From positions 124,001 to 188,000 of the forward strand of contig JANQQC010000060.1 of the NCBI GenBank assembly GCA_028285145.1: 64,000 nt of DNA, read 5' to 3'. Below are positions 43,027 to 51,034 of the stretch, piece after piece (within the stretch, counting starts at the first letter, position 1; each line of letters opens with the position of its first letter). Under the pieces are notes generated by a model, which worked only from the letters and a program-made list of their open reading frames with translations, was not told where the DNA came from and ran no database searches. This DNA is from Hyphomonadaceae bacterium (lineage in GTDB: Bacteria > Pseudomonadota > Alphaproteobacteria > Caulobacterales > Hyphomonadaceae). A program made the position numbers and the translations under genes.

Positions 43027-43860
43027 TTGTTTCAGCCCGTTGTCCCACTTTCCGGTATTGGCGGCTGGAACTTCCTTCAGGCGACTTATGATCGTCAGTT
43101 GGAGACGTTTTCGAATTCTCCGCAGATTCGAAACGATCAGGAGTATCTCGTAGAGAAATTCTCTGGCCCGCTTTCCAAGGAAGATTTTCTGGACGACCAG
43201 CGCTTGCTCCGGATCACGATGACGGCGTTTGATCTTGGTGGCGAAGAGTGGAAACGCGGCTTTATCGATAAGGTCCTGAACGAAGTAGCGGATCCCGACA
43301 GCACCTTTTTGGCCCGGCTGAACAATCAGTCCTATACCCGTTTCGCGGAAACCTTTGCGCCGCAGAATGACCAGATCCAGATTAGTGGCGAAATACTATC
43401 ACAGATTGTCAGTGATTTTGAGGCGGCTTCCTTTGAATCCGCGCTCGGCGAAGTCGACAACTCCATGCGTTTGGCGCTCAATTACCGGGATGGAATTGGC
43501 GCGATCTTGGGTGAAAGCTCGAGCCAGGACGCCATCATGTTTCGAATACTTGGTGACGTGCCAATCCGCAGCGTTCTGGAAGAAGGGCTCGGTCTGCCAC
43601 AAGATATACGTCAGCTGCCCCTTGAGCGTCAGGTGGAGATTTTCCAGGAGAAGCTATCCAGCGTGTTTGGCATCAACGATGTGCGGGAGTTAAATACCCC
43701 GGAGAACGCTGAGCGCGTGATTCAGCGTTTCTTGGCAATTTCATCAGTCAATCAGGTGTCTCTCGGAAACTCCCCGGCAGCGAATGCGTTGACCTTACTC
43801 GGTGGCGGCGGGCTCGGTGCCGGTGCCAGTCAGAACCTGTTCCTCAGCCTGATCCGCTGA
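43027..43860 (+). CDS. DUF1217 flagellar-cluster protein
   Basis: This 277-residue protein starts at a TTG 2 bp after the flbT stop. It contains repeated DUF1217-like units (KFSGPLSKEDFLDDQRLLRITMTAFDL region; LDDQRLL and FQEKLSSVFGINDVRELNTPENAERVIQRFLA region). DUF1217 proteins are found only in alphaproteobacterial flagellar loci; their role is unknown. The 3' end overlaps the convergent fliI by 66 bp. Confidence 0.8.
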   Translation: MFQPVVPLSGIGGWNFLQATYDRQLETFSNSPQIRNDQEYLVEKFSGPLSKEDFLDDQRLLRITMTAFDLGGEEWKRGFIDKVLNEVADPDSTFLARLNNQSYTRFAETFAPQNDQIQISGEILSQIVSDFEAASFESALGEVDNSMRLALNYRDGIGAILGESSSQDAIMFRILGDVPIRSVLEEGLGLPQDIRQLPLERQVEIFQEKLSSVFGINDVRELNTPENAERVIQRFLAISSVNQVSLGNSPAANALTLLGGGGLGAGASQNLFLSLIR

Positions 43861-45249
43861 TTCAGCGAGGCCGCTCGTCAACACATTGCCCAGGGCCTGA
43901 AAGGCTTCGTCCAGGCCGCCCTCATTTACAGCGGCTGCGAATGCATCAAGCTCGGGAAAGAGGGCGATCGCTCGATCGGTGACGGGATCTCGGCCAAACT
44001 CGTAGAGATTGGCTCGAAGCATTGGCGAGACCTCTTCGTAAAGTGCGACGAGCCGCCGATACTCCAAGAGTAACGCGTTCTCTTCGGCGCTAGCGGCGTG
44101 GGGCAGCGAGCGTGAAACGCTCTTGAGCACGTCCACCGCTGGGTAGCGCCCACGCTCTGCGATCTTGCGAGACAAAACAATGTGGCCATCAAGAATGCCG
44201 CGGATCATGTCCGCCACCGGCTCTTCATGATCGGACCCGGCGACCAAAACTGAGTAGATCGCAGAGATGTCGCCCAGCGCTCCCGCGCCCGGCCCGGCGC
44301 GTTCTGCGAGTTCCGCAATGATGCGCACGGTTGAAGGTGGGAAGGCATTCAGGGCCGGCGTTTCGCCAGCAAGGAGCGCGGTTTCCCTATGGGCTTCAGC
44401 AAACCGTGTAATTGAGTCGAGTAGAAACAGGACGTTGTGGCCTTCATCTCGAAAGTGCTCGGCAGCTGCCATCGCGCAGTATGCAGCGCGTTTCTTCGCG
44501 CCCGCCGGTTCGCTTGCCGTTGCGGCGACGACGACTGTGCGGGGAAGGGCTGATGCCGGCAGGATTGAACGCACGAACTCGTTCACTTCACGGCTGCGTT
44601 CGCCGATCAGTCCAATCACAACACGGTCGGCCGAGATCCCGCCAGCAAGCGCACCAAGAAGTGTTGACTTGCCAACACCTGATCCGGCGAACAGACCAAT
44701 CCGTTGTCCTTGGCAGACTGGCAAGAGGGTGTCGGTCAACATCAGCCCGGATGACAACCTTGGGCCGAGCGCTCTCCTGGAATGCGAAGGAAGCGGGCGG
44801 GTATTCAGCCTACGTTCCTGTGTTCCGATGGGGGCTGGTCGTTTTTTGTCTCCGATGACTTCGCCCCGATAATTGATGACTTGCCCAAGCCAGTGATCAC
44901 CTGGCTCAATCGTGGCTTCGGACTCGATCTCTACCGGATCGCCTATGCGAATCGAGTCACATGGAGAGAAAAGGAGAGCCGTCAGGCTGTCGCCTGTGAT
45001 CGTCAGCACCTCGCCGGAAATACGGCCTTCGGGTTTCTCAATGCGGATCTCATTGCCAACTCCAGCAAATTCACTGACGCCCGAAACTTTAACCATGCCG
45101 GGGGCAACTTCAGTGACGGTTCCCCATAGCTGAAACAGGCTTTTTGGAGCTGAAGCTGTGTTTGAAGCTGACAAAGTAAACAACCAGGCCGATTCTGTTA
45201 AGACTTTCTTCAGCGTATAAGACCAACTCTTTTGCCAAAGGTTAACCAA
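43795..45249 (-). CDS. fliI: Flagellar export ATPase FliI
   Basis: This protein is up to 484 residues. Its F1/V-type ATPase core has a Walker A (GLFAGSGVGKST, ~185-196), a Walker B (NVLFLLDSITRF) and conserved RYPAVDVLKSVSRS. FliI couples ATP hydrolysis to export with FliH and FliJ. The start is uncertain: the TTG at 45249 has no ribosome-binding site and lies in a palindrome. TTG codons at 45183 or 45174 would give 459-462 residues, closer to the family's ~440. The gene stands alone on the minus strand, diverging from flgB. Confidence 0.9.
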   Translation of the reverse strand: MVNLWQKSWSYTLKKVLTESAWLFTLSASNTASAPKSLFQLWGTVTEVAPGMVKVSGVSEFAGVGNEIRIEKPEGRISGEVLTITGDSLTALLFSPCDSIRIGDPVEIESEATIEPGDHWLGQVINYRGEVIGDKKRPAPIGTQERRLNTRPLPSHSRRALGPRLSSGLMLTDTLLPVCQGQRIGLFAGSGVGKSTLLGALAGGISADRVVIGLIGERSREVNEFVRSILPASALPRTVVVAATASEPAGAKKRAAYCAMAAAEHFRDEGHNVLFLLDSITRFAEAHRETALLAGETPALNAFPPSTVRIIAELAERAGPGAGALGDISAIYSVLVAGSDHEEPVADMIRGILDGHIVLSRKIAERGRYPAVDVLKSVSRSLPHAASAEENALLLEYRRLVALYEEVSPMLRANLYEFGRDPVTDRAIALFPELDAFAAAVNEGGLDEAFQALGNVLTSGLAESADQAEEQVLTGTGTEPAATE

Positions 45250-45255
45250 GGCAAA
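45198..45255. promoter_or_regulatory. fliI-flgB divergent control region
   Basis: Three signals overlap here. TTAA-N7-TTCA (45198-45212) is one mismatch from the CtrA consensus. On the minus strand TGGCAA-N5-TTGG (45237-45223) has -24/-12 spacing of a sigma-54 promoter but lacks the consensus C of TTGC. A nested palindrome has TTTGCC (45231-45236) and GGCAAA (45250-45255) around GGTTAACC (45240-45247). Confidence 0.35.
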
Positions 45256-45260
45256 GGGTC

Positions 45261-45626
45261 ATGCTTTCAGATCTTCCGCTCTTCCAGGTTTATGGGGCCA
45301 TGGCCCGCCATGCGGCGGAAAGCCAACGCGTCAGTGCGGCGAACATCGCACGTGCGGACGAGCCCGGTTTCAAGGCTCAGCAGGTTGAACCCTTTTCCGA
45401 CTATCTTGCGCGGGCAAAGGCCGAAGGAGCCGGTGCGGCGAGCGCGCTGACCAGTCCGTTCAAGGTCACCGAGGCCAACCTTCCGGCGACACCAAATGGA
45501 AACACCGTGTCTTTGGAAACAGAGATCTTCAAGTCGGCTGAAGCGGCCGGCCAGCACAACATGGCGCTCACAGTCTACACTAAGTCGCTTGACCTGATGC
45601 GCACCGCTATTGGCAAGAGGGGGTAA
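45261..45626 (+). CDS. flgB: Proximal rod protein FlgB
   Basis: This 121-residue protein has the FlgB start (LPLFQVYGAMARHAAESQRVSAANIARADEPGFKA region) with the ANIA.ADxPGF rod signature and the C-terminal helix (HNMALTVYTKSLDLMRTAI). It heads flgB-flgC-fliE-fliQ-flhA-fliR-flhB-fliJ-like, a classic early operon. Confidence 0.93.
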   Translation: MLSDLPLFQVYGAMARHAAESQRVSAANIARADEPGFKAQQVEPFSDYLARAKAEGAGAASALTSPFKVTEANLPATPNGNTVSLETEIFKSAEAAGQHNMALTVYTKSLDLMRTAIGKRG

Positions 45627-45635
45627 CGCGTCATC

Positions 45636-46022
45636 ATGAATCCTTTGAAAGCCACAATGCAGCAGGCCGTGTCGGGGATGGAGGTTCAGTCCCGGCGGAT
45701 TGGCTTGGCCGCTGAAAATGTCTCGAACGCAGACACGCCAGGTTATCGGCGCAAGCTTCTTGCGATGGAGCCCGGTGTCATGGGCCCGGGCGAGTCCTTC
45801 AAGGATATGAAGGTCATGCTCGACAAAACAGAAGGTGAGCGCAGCTACGAGCCCGCGCATCCACTTGCTGATGCGGACGGCTACATCACGGCGTCGAATG
45901 TTTCGTTGGTTACGGAGATGGCTGATATGCGCGAAGCCAATCGCAGCTATGAGGCCAACCTGAACTCATTCCAGCAGGCGCGCACCATGTATCAGTCACT
46001 TTTGGACCTGCTTCGGCGCTAG
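45636..46022 (+). CDS. flgC: Proximal rod protein FlgC
   Basis: This 128-residue protein has AAENVSNADTPGYRRK near the N-terminus, the VSLVTEMADMREANRSYEANL segment and the C-terminal ARTMYQSLLDLLRR. It is a proximal rod component, 9 bp after flgB. Confidence 0.95.
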   Translation: MNPLKATMQQAVSGMEVQSRRIGLAAENVSNADTPGYRRKLLAMEPGVMGPGESFKDMKVMLDKTEGERSYEPAHPLADADGYITASNVSLVTEMADMREANRSYEANLNSFQQARTMYQSLLDLLRR

Positions 46023-46034
46023 GAGGATAAGAAC

Positions 46035-46331
46035 ATGTCAATCGTCGGATTGAATCCGTATACGGCGTTGAGTGGAGTGAAGCCGGATCAGGTTGCTCAA
46101 CCTGCCGCGGCTGCAGAACCAGCCAAGAACCCGGTTGCCGAAGGTGTGTCAGAATTCAAGGCCGTGCTCGAAAGCGCAGAGGCGGCGGCGATCGACACGG
46201 CCGTTTCCGGCGCTGACCCGCACGCTATGGTGGAAGCGCTGGCAAATGCCGAGATGATGCTGGATACGGCGGTTACCGTCCGTGATAAGGTTGTCGAGGC
46301 CTATCAAGAACTTCTCCGCATGCCAGTCTAG
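46035..46331 (+). CDS. fliE: Hook-basal body protein FliE
   Basis: This 98-residue protein has a variable Ala/Pro-rich N-terminal half and the FliE C-terminal helices (PHAMVEALANAEMMLDTAVTVRDKVVEAYQELLRMPV region). It joins the MS-ring to the rod. AGGAGG precedes the ATG. Confidence 0.93.
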   Translation: MSIVGLNPYTALSGVKPDQVAQPAAAAEPAKNPVAEGVSEFKAVLESAEAAAIDTAVSGADPHAMVEALANAEMMLDTAVTVRDKVVEAYQELLRMPV

Positions 46332-46346
46332 CGAGGGTCTGGGGGC

Positions 46347-46610
46347 ATGTCTGAAGGCGAAATCTTTGAAATCCTGCGCGCGCACCTGTGGGGCGCAACC
46401 TTGATGGGGCTTCCCATCTTGCTGACGACGTTGGTGCTCGGGTTCGCGATCGGCCTGCTTCAAGCGCTTACCTCGGTTCAGGAGATGACGCTTACCTTCA
46501 TTCCAAAGATCTTCGCCGTCGTCGTCGTGTTCTTCCTGTCTCTTGGTTACATGACGCGCATCTGTCTTGATCTCTTCAACAACTGGGTCTTGCCAGCAAT
46601 CTCCGGATAG
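46347..46610 (+). CDS. fliQ: Flagellar export gate protein FliQ
   Basis: This 87-residue protein has two transmembrane hairpins (GLPILLTTLVLGFAIGLLQALT; IPKIFAVVVVFFLSLGYMT) with the conserved QALTSVQEMTLTFIPK between. It is part of the FliPQR pore. Confidence 0.95.
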   Translation: MSEGEIFEILRAHLWGATLMGLPILLTTLVLGFAIGLLQALTSVQEMTLTFIPKIFAVVVVFFLSLGYMTRICLDLFNNWVLPAISG

Positions 46611-46619
46611 ATCTGCATC

Positions 46620-48698
46620 ATGCCCACCGCCAAACTCTTTGATCTGTCACGGCCGACTTCTCTCCTTGCGATTGGCCTGATGATCGTGATTCTCATCATG
46701 ATCCTGCCGGTCCCGGCTTGGGTCATGGATATTGGCCTGACACTCTCGTTTGCGTTCGCGATCCTCATTTTCACGACGGCCATCTTCATCGAGAAACCGC
46801 TCGACTTTTCTTCTTTTCCCAGCGTGCTGCTTGCGTCGCTCATTCTCCGATTGTCGCTGAATGTCTCATCGACCAAGCTCATCATTGGGGAGGGGCACAC
46901 AGGGACGGCCGCTGCAGGTGGGGTGATCGAGGGGTTTGCCATGTTCATCATGGGCGGAAACCTGTTCGTTGGCCTCGTTGTTTTCGGCGTGCTGGTTATC
47001 GTCAACTTCATGGTCATCACCAAAGGTGCTGGCCGGATGGCGGAAGTCGGGGCGCGGTTCGCCTTGGACGCAATGCCGGGCAAGCAACTTGCGATCGACT
47101 CCGATCTCGCGGTTGGCGCAATCAGCCACGAAGAGGCTAAGCAGCGTCGTCAGGCAGAGCAGGAAGAAGCTTCATTTCTCGGTTCCCTGGATGGTGCGTC
47201 CAAGTTCGTGAAGGGTGACGCTATTGCTGGCTTGTTGATCACCGCGCTCAACCTTGTCGCAGGTATAGGCTTTGGCCTGGTCGTCCACCAACTTAGCTTT
47301 GGTGAAGCGCTTGCCAACTATTCGATCCTGACAGTCGGCGATGGCCTCGTTTCCCAGATCCCGGCTGTGATCGTGTCGGTTTCCGCAGCGATGCTGCTTT
47401 CCAAAGGGAAAGACGATGGCGCAATCGACCGCGCGCTTGGCCTCCAGCTTGGAGGTAACGCTCAGGCTTTGGCGATTGTTGGCGGGATCCTTTTTGTCTT
47501 TGCGCTGGTTCCCGGCCTTCCTTTCATTCCATTTGTGGTCGCGGCCATGGGGTTCGGCGGTGCAGCGTACTGGGTGTGGCGACAGGAAAAGGCACAGCAG
47601 GCAGTCACGGCAGCATCAGATGAGGAAGCGCCGGAAGAGCCGGCGCGCATTGGCGACTCCATCCACGCAGACGAGATCCATCTCGAAGTCGCGCCTGATC
47701 TTGTCAATCTGGTGCTGGTGGGTGAGCAGGGCTTCGAGAGCCGCATCGACAAGATCCGGAGATACATCGCCGAGGAGTACGGGTTCGTCCTTCCACCGAT
47801 CCGAATGACAGACAATCCGACGCTCAAGAAGAACGAGTATCGTATTCGTATCCAGGGTGTGCGGCTCGATTCAGGGACACTACGGCCTGGGTCCGTATTG
47901 GCCTTGATGGAGGATGATCAACTCCCGCATCTGACGGGCGAAAAGGTTCGAGAGCCGGTCTACAAGGCGGCCGCCCGTTGGCTTCCGAACAGCAAGAAAC
48001 AGGAGCTGGCTGTTGCAGCGGTTCCAGTTATTGAGCCCATGGAAGTTCTCGCGACCCACATGCTGGAGGTTATTCAGACGAACTTCGCACTCGTCTTCAC
48101 GCGGATGGTGATGATGGACACGCTGGAGGCCCTCACACGTGTGTCTGATCCAGACAGGGCGGACGCCAATCAGCGCTTCCTTGACGAGTACGTGCCGGGC
48201 AAGGTCACACCCGAACTGCTGCTTTCGGTTCTGCGCCTGTTGCTTGAGGAGCGTGTTTCGATACGTAACCTGTTCCTTGTCATTGAGACCATCGCTGAAG
48301 TGAAGGCCACTACGCCAGCTCTGCCAAAGATTGTTGAGTTGGTTCGCCAGCGGCTTTCATTCCAGATTGTAGATCGACTACAGGACGATCAGGGACGCCT
48401 GCCACTCGTTCAACTGTCGGCCGACTGGGAACAGAAGTTCTCCGAGTATGAGGTCGCTAGCAGTGAAGGCGGGTCAGACATCGCCCTGCCACCAGAGCTG
48501 TTTGGAGATCTGACAAACTCTATTCAGTCCAAGTTGAATGAGGTCGCAAAGCAGGGGGTTGTCGCAGCTATTGCAACGTCTTCGCGCCGCCGCCGATTCC
48601 TTCACACTGTTCTGGTGAGCAAGGGAATCCGTAATGCTGTTCTTGCTTACGAAGAGATCAACGCGAAAACGAAGCCTTACATTCTCGGCGTTGTGTAA
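46620..48698 (+). CDS. flhA: Flagellar export protein FlhA
   Basis: This 692-residue protein has eight N-terminal transmembrane segments with the FHIPEP signature region (SSFPSVLLASLILRLSLNVSSTKLI region; VITKGAGRMAEVGARFALDAMPGKQLAIDSDL region) and a cytoplasmic C-domain (~345-692) that docks chaperone-substrate complexes and forms the nonameric ring. It is of normal length and lies between fliQ and fliR. Confidence 0.97.
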   Translation: MPTAKLFDLSRPTSLLAIGLMIVILIMILPVPAWVMDIGLTLSFAFAILIFTTAIFIEKPLDFSSFPSVLLASLILRLSLNVSSTKLIIGEGHTGTAAAGGVIEGFAMFIMGGNLFVGLVVFGVLVIVNFMVITKGAGRMAEVGARFALDAMPGKQLAIDSDLAVGAISHEEAKQRRQAEQEEASFLGSLDGASKFVKGDAIAGLLITALNLVAGIGFGLVVHQLSFGEALANYSILTVGDGLVSQIPAVIVSVSAAMLLSKGKDDGAIDRALGLQLGGNAQALAIVGGILFVFALVPGLPFIPFVVAAMGFGGAAYWVWRQEKAQQAVTAASDEEAPEEPARIGDSIHADEIHLEVAPDLVNLVLVGEQGFESRIDKIRRYIAEEYGFVLPPIRMTDNPTLKKNEYRIRIQGVRLDSGTLRPGSVLALMEDDQLPHLTGEKVREPVYKAAARWLPNSKKQELAVAAVPVIEPMEVLATHMLEVIQTNFALVFTRMVMMDTLEALTRVSDPDRADANQRFLDEYVPGKVTPELLLSVLRLLLEERVSIRNLFLVIETIAEVKATTPALPKIVELVRQRLSFQIVDRLQDDQGRLPLVQLSADWEQKFSEYEVASSEGGSDIALPPELFGDLTNSIQSKLNEVAKQGVVAAIATSSRRRRFLHTVLVSKGIRNAVLAYEEINAKTKPYILGVV

Positions 48699-49453
48699 TG
48701 CCGGAAGCGGCGTCGCTCACGGGGATGCTTGCTCCCTGGCTTGCTGAGTTCATGCTCGCAGTGGCGCGATTGTCATTTGTCGTCTTCCTGCTGCCCGGCG
48801 TCGGGGAACAAGTCATTCCGGTTCAGATGAGGGCGATGCTGCTGGTGGCGCTGGCCGCCGCATTTTCGGCAACCGGTATATTGGAAGCACCACCCTTCAC
48901 ACCGTTCTCGGGATACTTTGGAGTTCTGCTGAGCGAGATCGCAATTGGTTTCTTTTTGGGGGTCAGCCTGCGGCTGGCCATATGGATGCTGACAATTGCA
49001 GGGTCGGTAATCGCCCAGTCTATTGGACTGGCTCAATTCCTCGGTGTCGCGCTGGAGCATGAGGCCCAGACGCTAACTGCCAACCTACTGGCAATGGCGG
49101 GGGCGGCCATTCTTGTGTCGGCGAATTTCCATGTAATGGCAGTCGCGTCGCTCTTGTCGCTCTATGGTGAGATTCCGGTTGGAGCATTTACGGCCCTGGA
49201 TCGAGAATACTTTATCAATGCGGGATTCTCAGCAGTCGGTTATGCGTTGCTGCTTGCCTGGCCATTTGTAGCGGTGAACCTCCTCTATAACATCTGTCTT
49301 GGCTTCATAAACAAGGCGCTGCCTCAGCTGATGGTCGCGTTTGTCGGTGCACCATTCATGGTTGGTGCGGGTGTCTTCCTGTTGGCCGTTTCCGTGGTTG
49401 GACTGTTGCTCGTTTGGAAGGACAGAGTGCTGCAGGTGATCGGTTGGATGTGA
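48698..49453 (+). CDS. fliR: Flagellar export gate protein FliR
   Basis: This 251-residue protein has about six transmembrane segments, the ARLSFVVFLLPGVGEQVIPVQMR start and the LSEIAIGFFLGVSLRLAIWML segment typical of FliR. It overlaps the flhA stop by one base and is followed by flhB 9 bp later. Confidence 0.95.
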   Translation: MPEAASLTGMLAPWLAEFMLAVARLSFVVFLLPGVGEQVIPVQMRAMLLVALAAAFSATGILEAPPFTPFSGYFGVLLSEIAIGFFLGVSLRLAIWMLTIAGSVIAQSIGLAQFLGVALEHEAQTLTANLLAMAGAAILVSANFHVMAVASLLSLYGEIPVGAFTALDREYFINAGFSAVGYALLLAWPFVAVNLLYNICLGFINKALPQLMVAFVGAPFMVGAGVFLLAVSVVGLLLVWKDRVLQVIGWM

Positions 49454-49462
49454 GGTTGACCT

Positions 49463-50551
49463 GTGGCGGAGGATAACGAACCAACCGGCGAAAAGGAGTT
49501 TGAAGCCTCCGAACAGAAGCGCGCAAAAGCGCGCGAGCAGGGCGACGTCGCCCAGTCCAAGGAAGCCAATGCCCTGGCTTTGCTTTTTGGCGTGTTCTGC
49601 TCGGCGCTGCTACTCCAATTGTCCATCGGAATGCAGGTGTTCAGCGACTTCAGCGCGATGCTCTACTTTGGCGACGCCTTCGCGGCAGATATCTTCGAGG
49701 GGAACGGGGACCGGACGAAGGATTGGATTTCCGGTACGCTGCTGAAGCTGTCGCCGCTTCTGATCATCCTGGTCGTCGTGGTTCTTCTCGCACTCGTTGT
49801 GCAACGTTCGATTTCCTTCTCCATGAAGAAGATCCAGCCCGACATAAAGAAGATCTCGCCGATTGAGAACCTTGGCAAGAAGTATGGTCCGCGTGGCCTG
49901 ACAGACTTCTTGAAAGACGCAGCAAAGATGATATTTGCCGGCGTGATTGCGACTGTGTTTCTGCTGCAATTCACACAGGGATATTATGCGAGCAGTGCTG
50001 TTCAGAAAGGGCAGTTTGCCGAGTTCACCTTCTCGCAAATCCTCTACCTGATTATCTGCTTCTGCGTTTTCCAGTTCGTCCTCGCTGCTATTGACCTCCC
50101 GCTGCAAAAACAGCTTCAGGAACGGAAGTTGAGAATGACGCGGGAGGAGATGAAAAAAGAAATGAAGGAGAGTGAGGGCGACCCTCACTTCAAGCAGCAG
50201 CGTCGCGAAAAGGGTGCGAAAATCTCCAAAGGCCAGATGCTGCAGAACGTGAAGACGGCGACTGTTGTGATGGTGAACCCGGAACACTATGCCGTGGCTC
50301 TGAAATGGGACCCGGATGGTCAAAGCGCGCCAGTTTGTGTTGCCAAGGGCGTCGATCACCTTGCGGCGCGCATAAGAGAAGTTGCGACGGCGCACGGTGT
50401 GCAAATCTACCGAGACCCGCCGAGCACTCGTTCCATTTATCGCCTCGTGGAAGTCGACGAGGAAATTCTCCCGGAGCACTTCGCAGCTGTAGCAGCCGCT
50501 ATCCAGTTTGTGGAGCGGGTCCGCAAAGTATCAGGAGGCGTGAATGAATAA
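49463..50551 (+). CDS. flhB: Flagellar export specificity-switch protein FlhB
   Basis: This 362-residue protein starts at GTG. It has the TEKPTxxK-like N-terminal segment (FEASEQKRAKAREQGDVAQSKE), four transmembrane segments and the autocleaving cytoplasmic domain. The cleavage motif reads NPEH at 272-275 instead of the usual NPTH; Asn-Pro, the cleaved bond, is intact. It switches export from rod/hook to filament substrates when FliK signals. It overlaps the next gene by 8 bp. Confidence 0.95.
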   Translation: MAEDNEPTGEKEFEASEQKRAKAREQGDVAQSKEANALALLFGVFCSALLLQLSIGMQVFSDFSAMLYFGDAFAADIFEGNGDRTKDWISGTLLKLSPLLIILVVVVLLALVVQRSISFSMKKIQPDIKKISPIENLGKKYGPRGLTDFLKDAAKMIFAGVIATVFLLQFTQGYYASSAVQKGQFAEFTFSQILYLIICFCVFQFVLAAIDLPLQKQLQERKLRMTREEMKKEMKESEGDPHFKQQRREKGAKISKGQMLQNVKTATVVMVNPEHYAVALKWDPDGQSAPVCVAKGVDHLAARIREVATAHGVQIYRDPPSTRSIYRLVEVDEEILPEHFAAVAAAIQFVERVRKVSGGVNE

Positions 50552-50876
50552 CGACAAGGCTGTACTGTCCGAACTCGTGGCTTTGAAAAGGCGCAGGGCT
50601 GAGCAGCGGCTGGCAGCAGCGCAGATTGAGATGGACAGAGCGCAGGCGGCAATGCAGGGTCTGATCGAAGATTTGAAATCGGTTGATCGCCTCGAGATTG
50701 CCCCCGAAGATCGGCTGTTGTCGCTAGCGAAGGGTCGGACAGTGGCGCTTTCTGCGCAAATTGCCGCAGCGAAAGTCAGTATGGCGACCAAACAAGAGGA
50801 AGCTCAAGAAGCTCGCGATGCTCTAAAGCGGGCTCTCTATTCAGAAAACCAGATTGGCAAACGCCACGATGACTGA
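50544..50876 (+). CDS. Coiled-coil protein, candidate FliJ
   Basis: This 110-residue protein is almost wholly helical and charged (LVALKRRRAEQRLAAAQIEMDRAQAAMQGL), with no transmembrane segment. Its overlap with flhB, its size and its coiled-coil pattern fit FliJ, the export-ATPase stalk protein. There is no decisive motif. A general flagellar coiled-coil protein is the alternative. Confidence 0.55.
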   Translation: MNNDKAVLSELVALKRRRAEQRLAAAQIEMDRAQAAMQGLIEDLKSVDRLEIAPEDRLLSLAKGRTVALSAQIAAAKVSMATKQEEAQEARDALKRALYSENQIGKRHDD

Positions 50877-51034
50877 TCGCTTGTCGATAATATCGGCAAA
50901 TGCTCTGAATTCTTCGTTTACCACAAAGTGCCTTGTAATAATTGAATAATCACTTTGATGCGCAGGCCTCTTAACGCTTTGTTGCAGTTTCTCGACAAAG
51001 GTCGCGTCGGAATCGGAATTGGGGTTCGTTCTAC

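Noticed and set aside
49610..50479. A 289-codon minus-strand open frame
   Set aside because: It is entirely antisense to flhB, which has clear family motifs.
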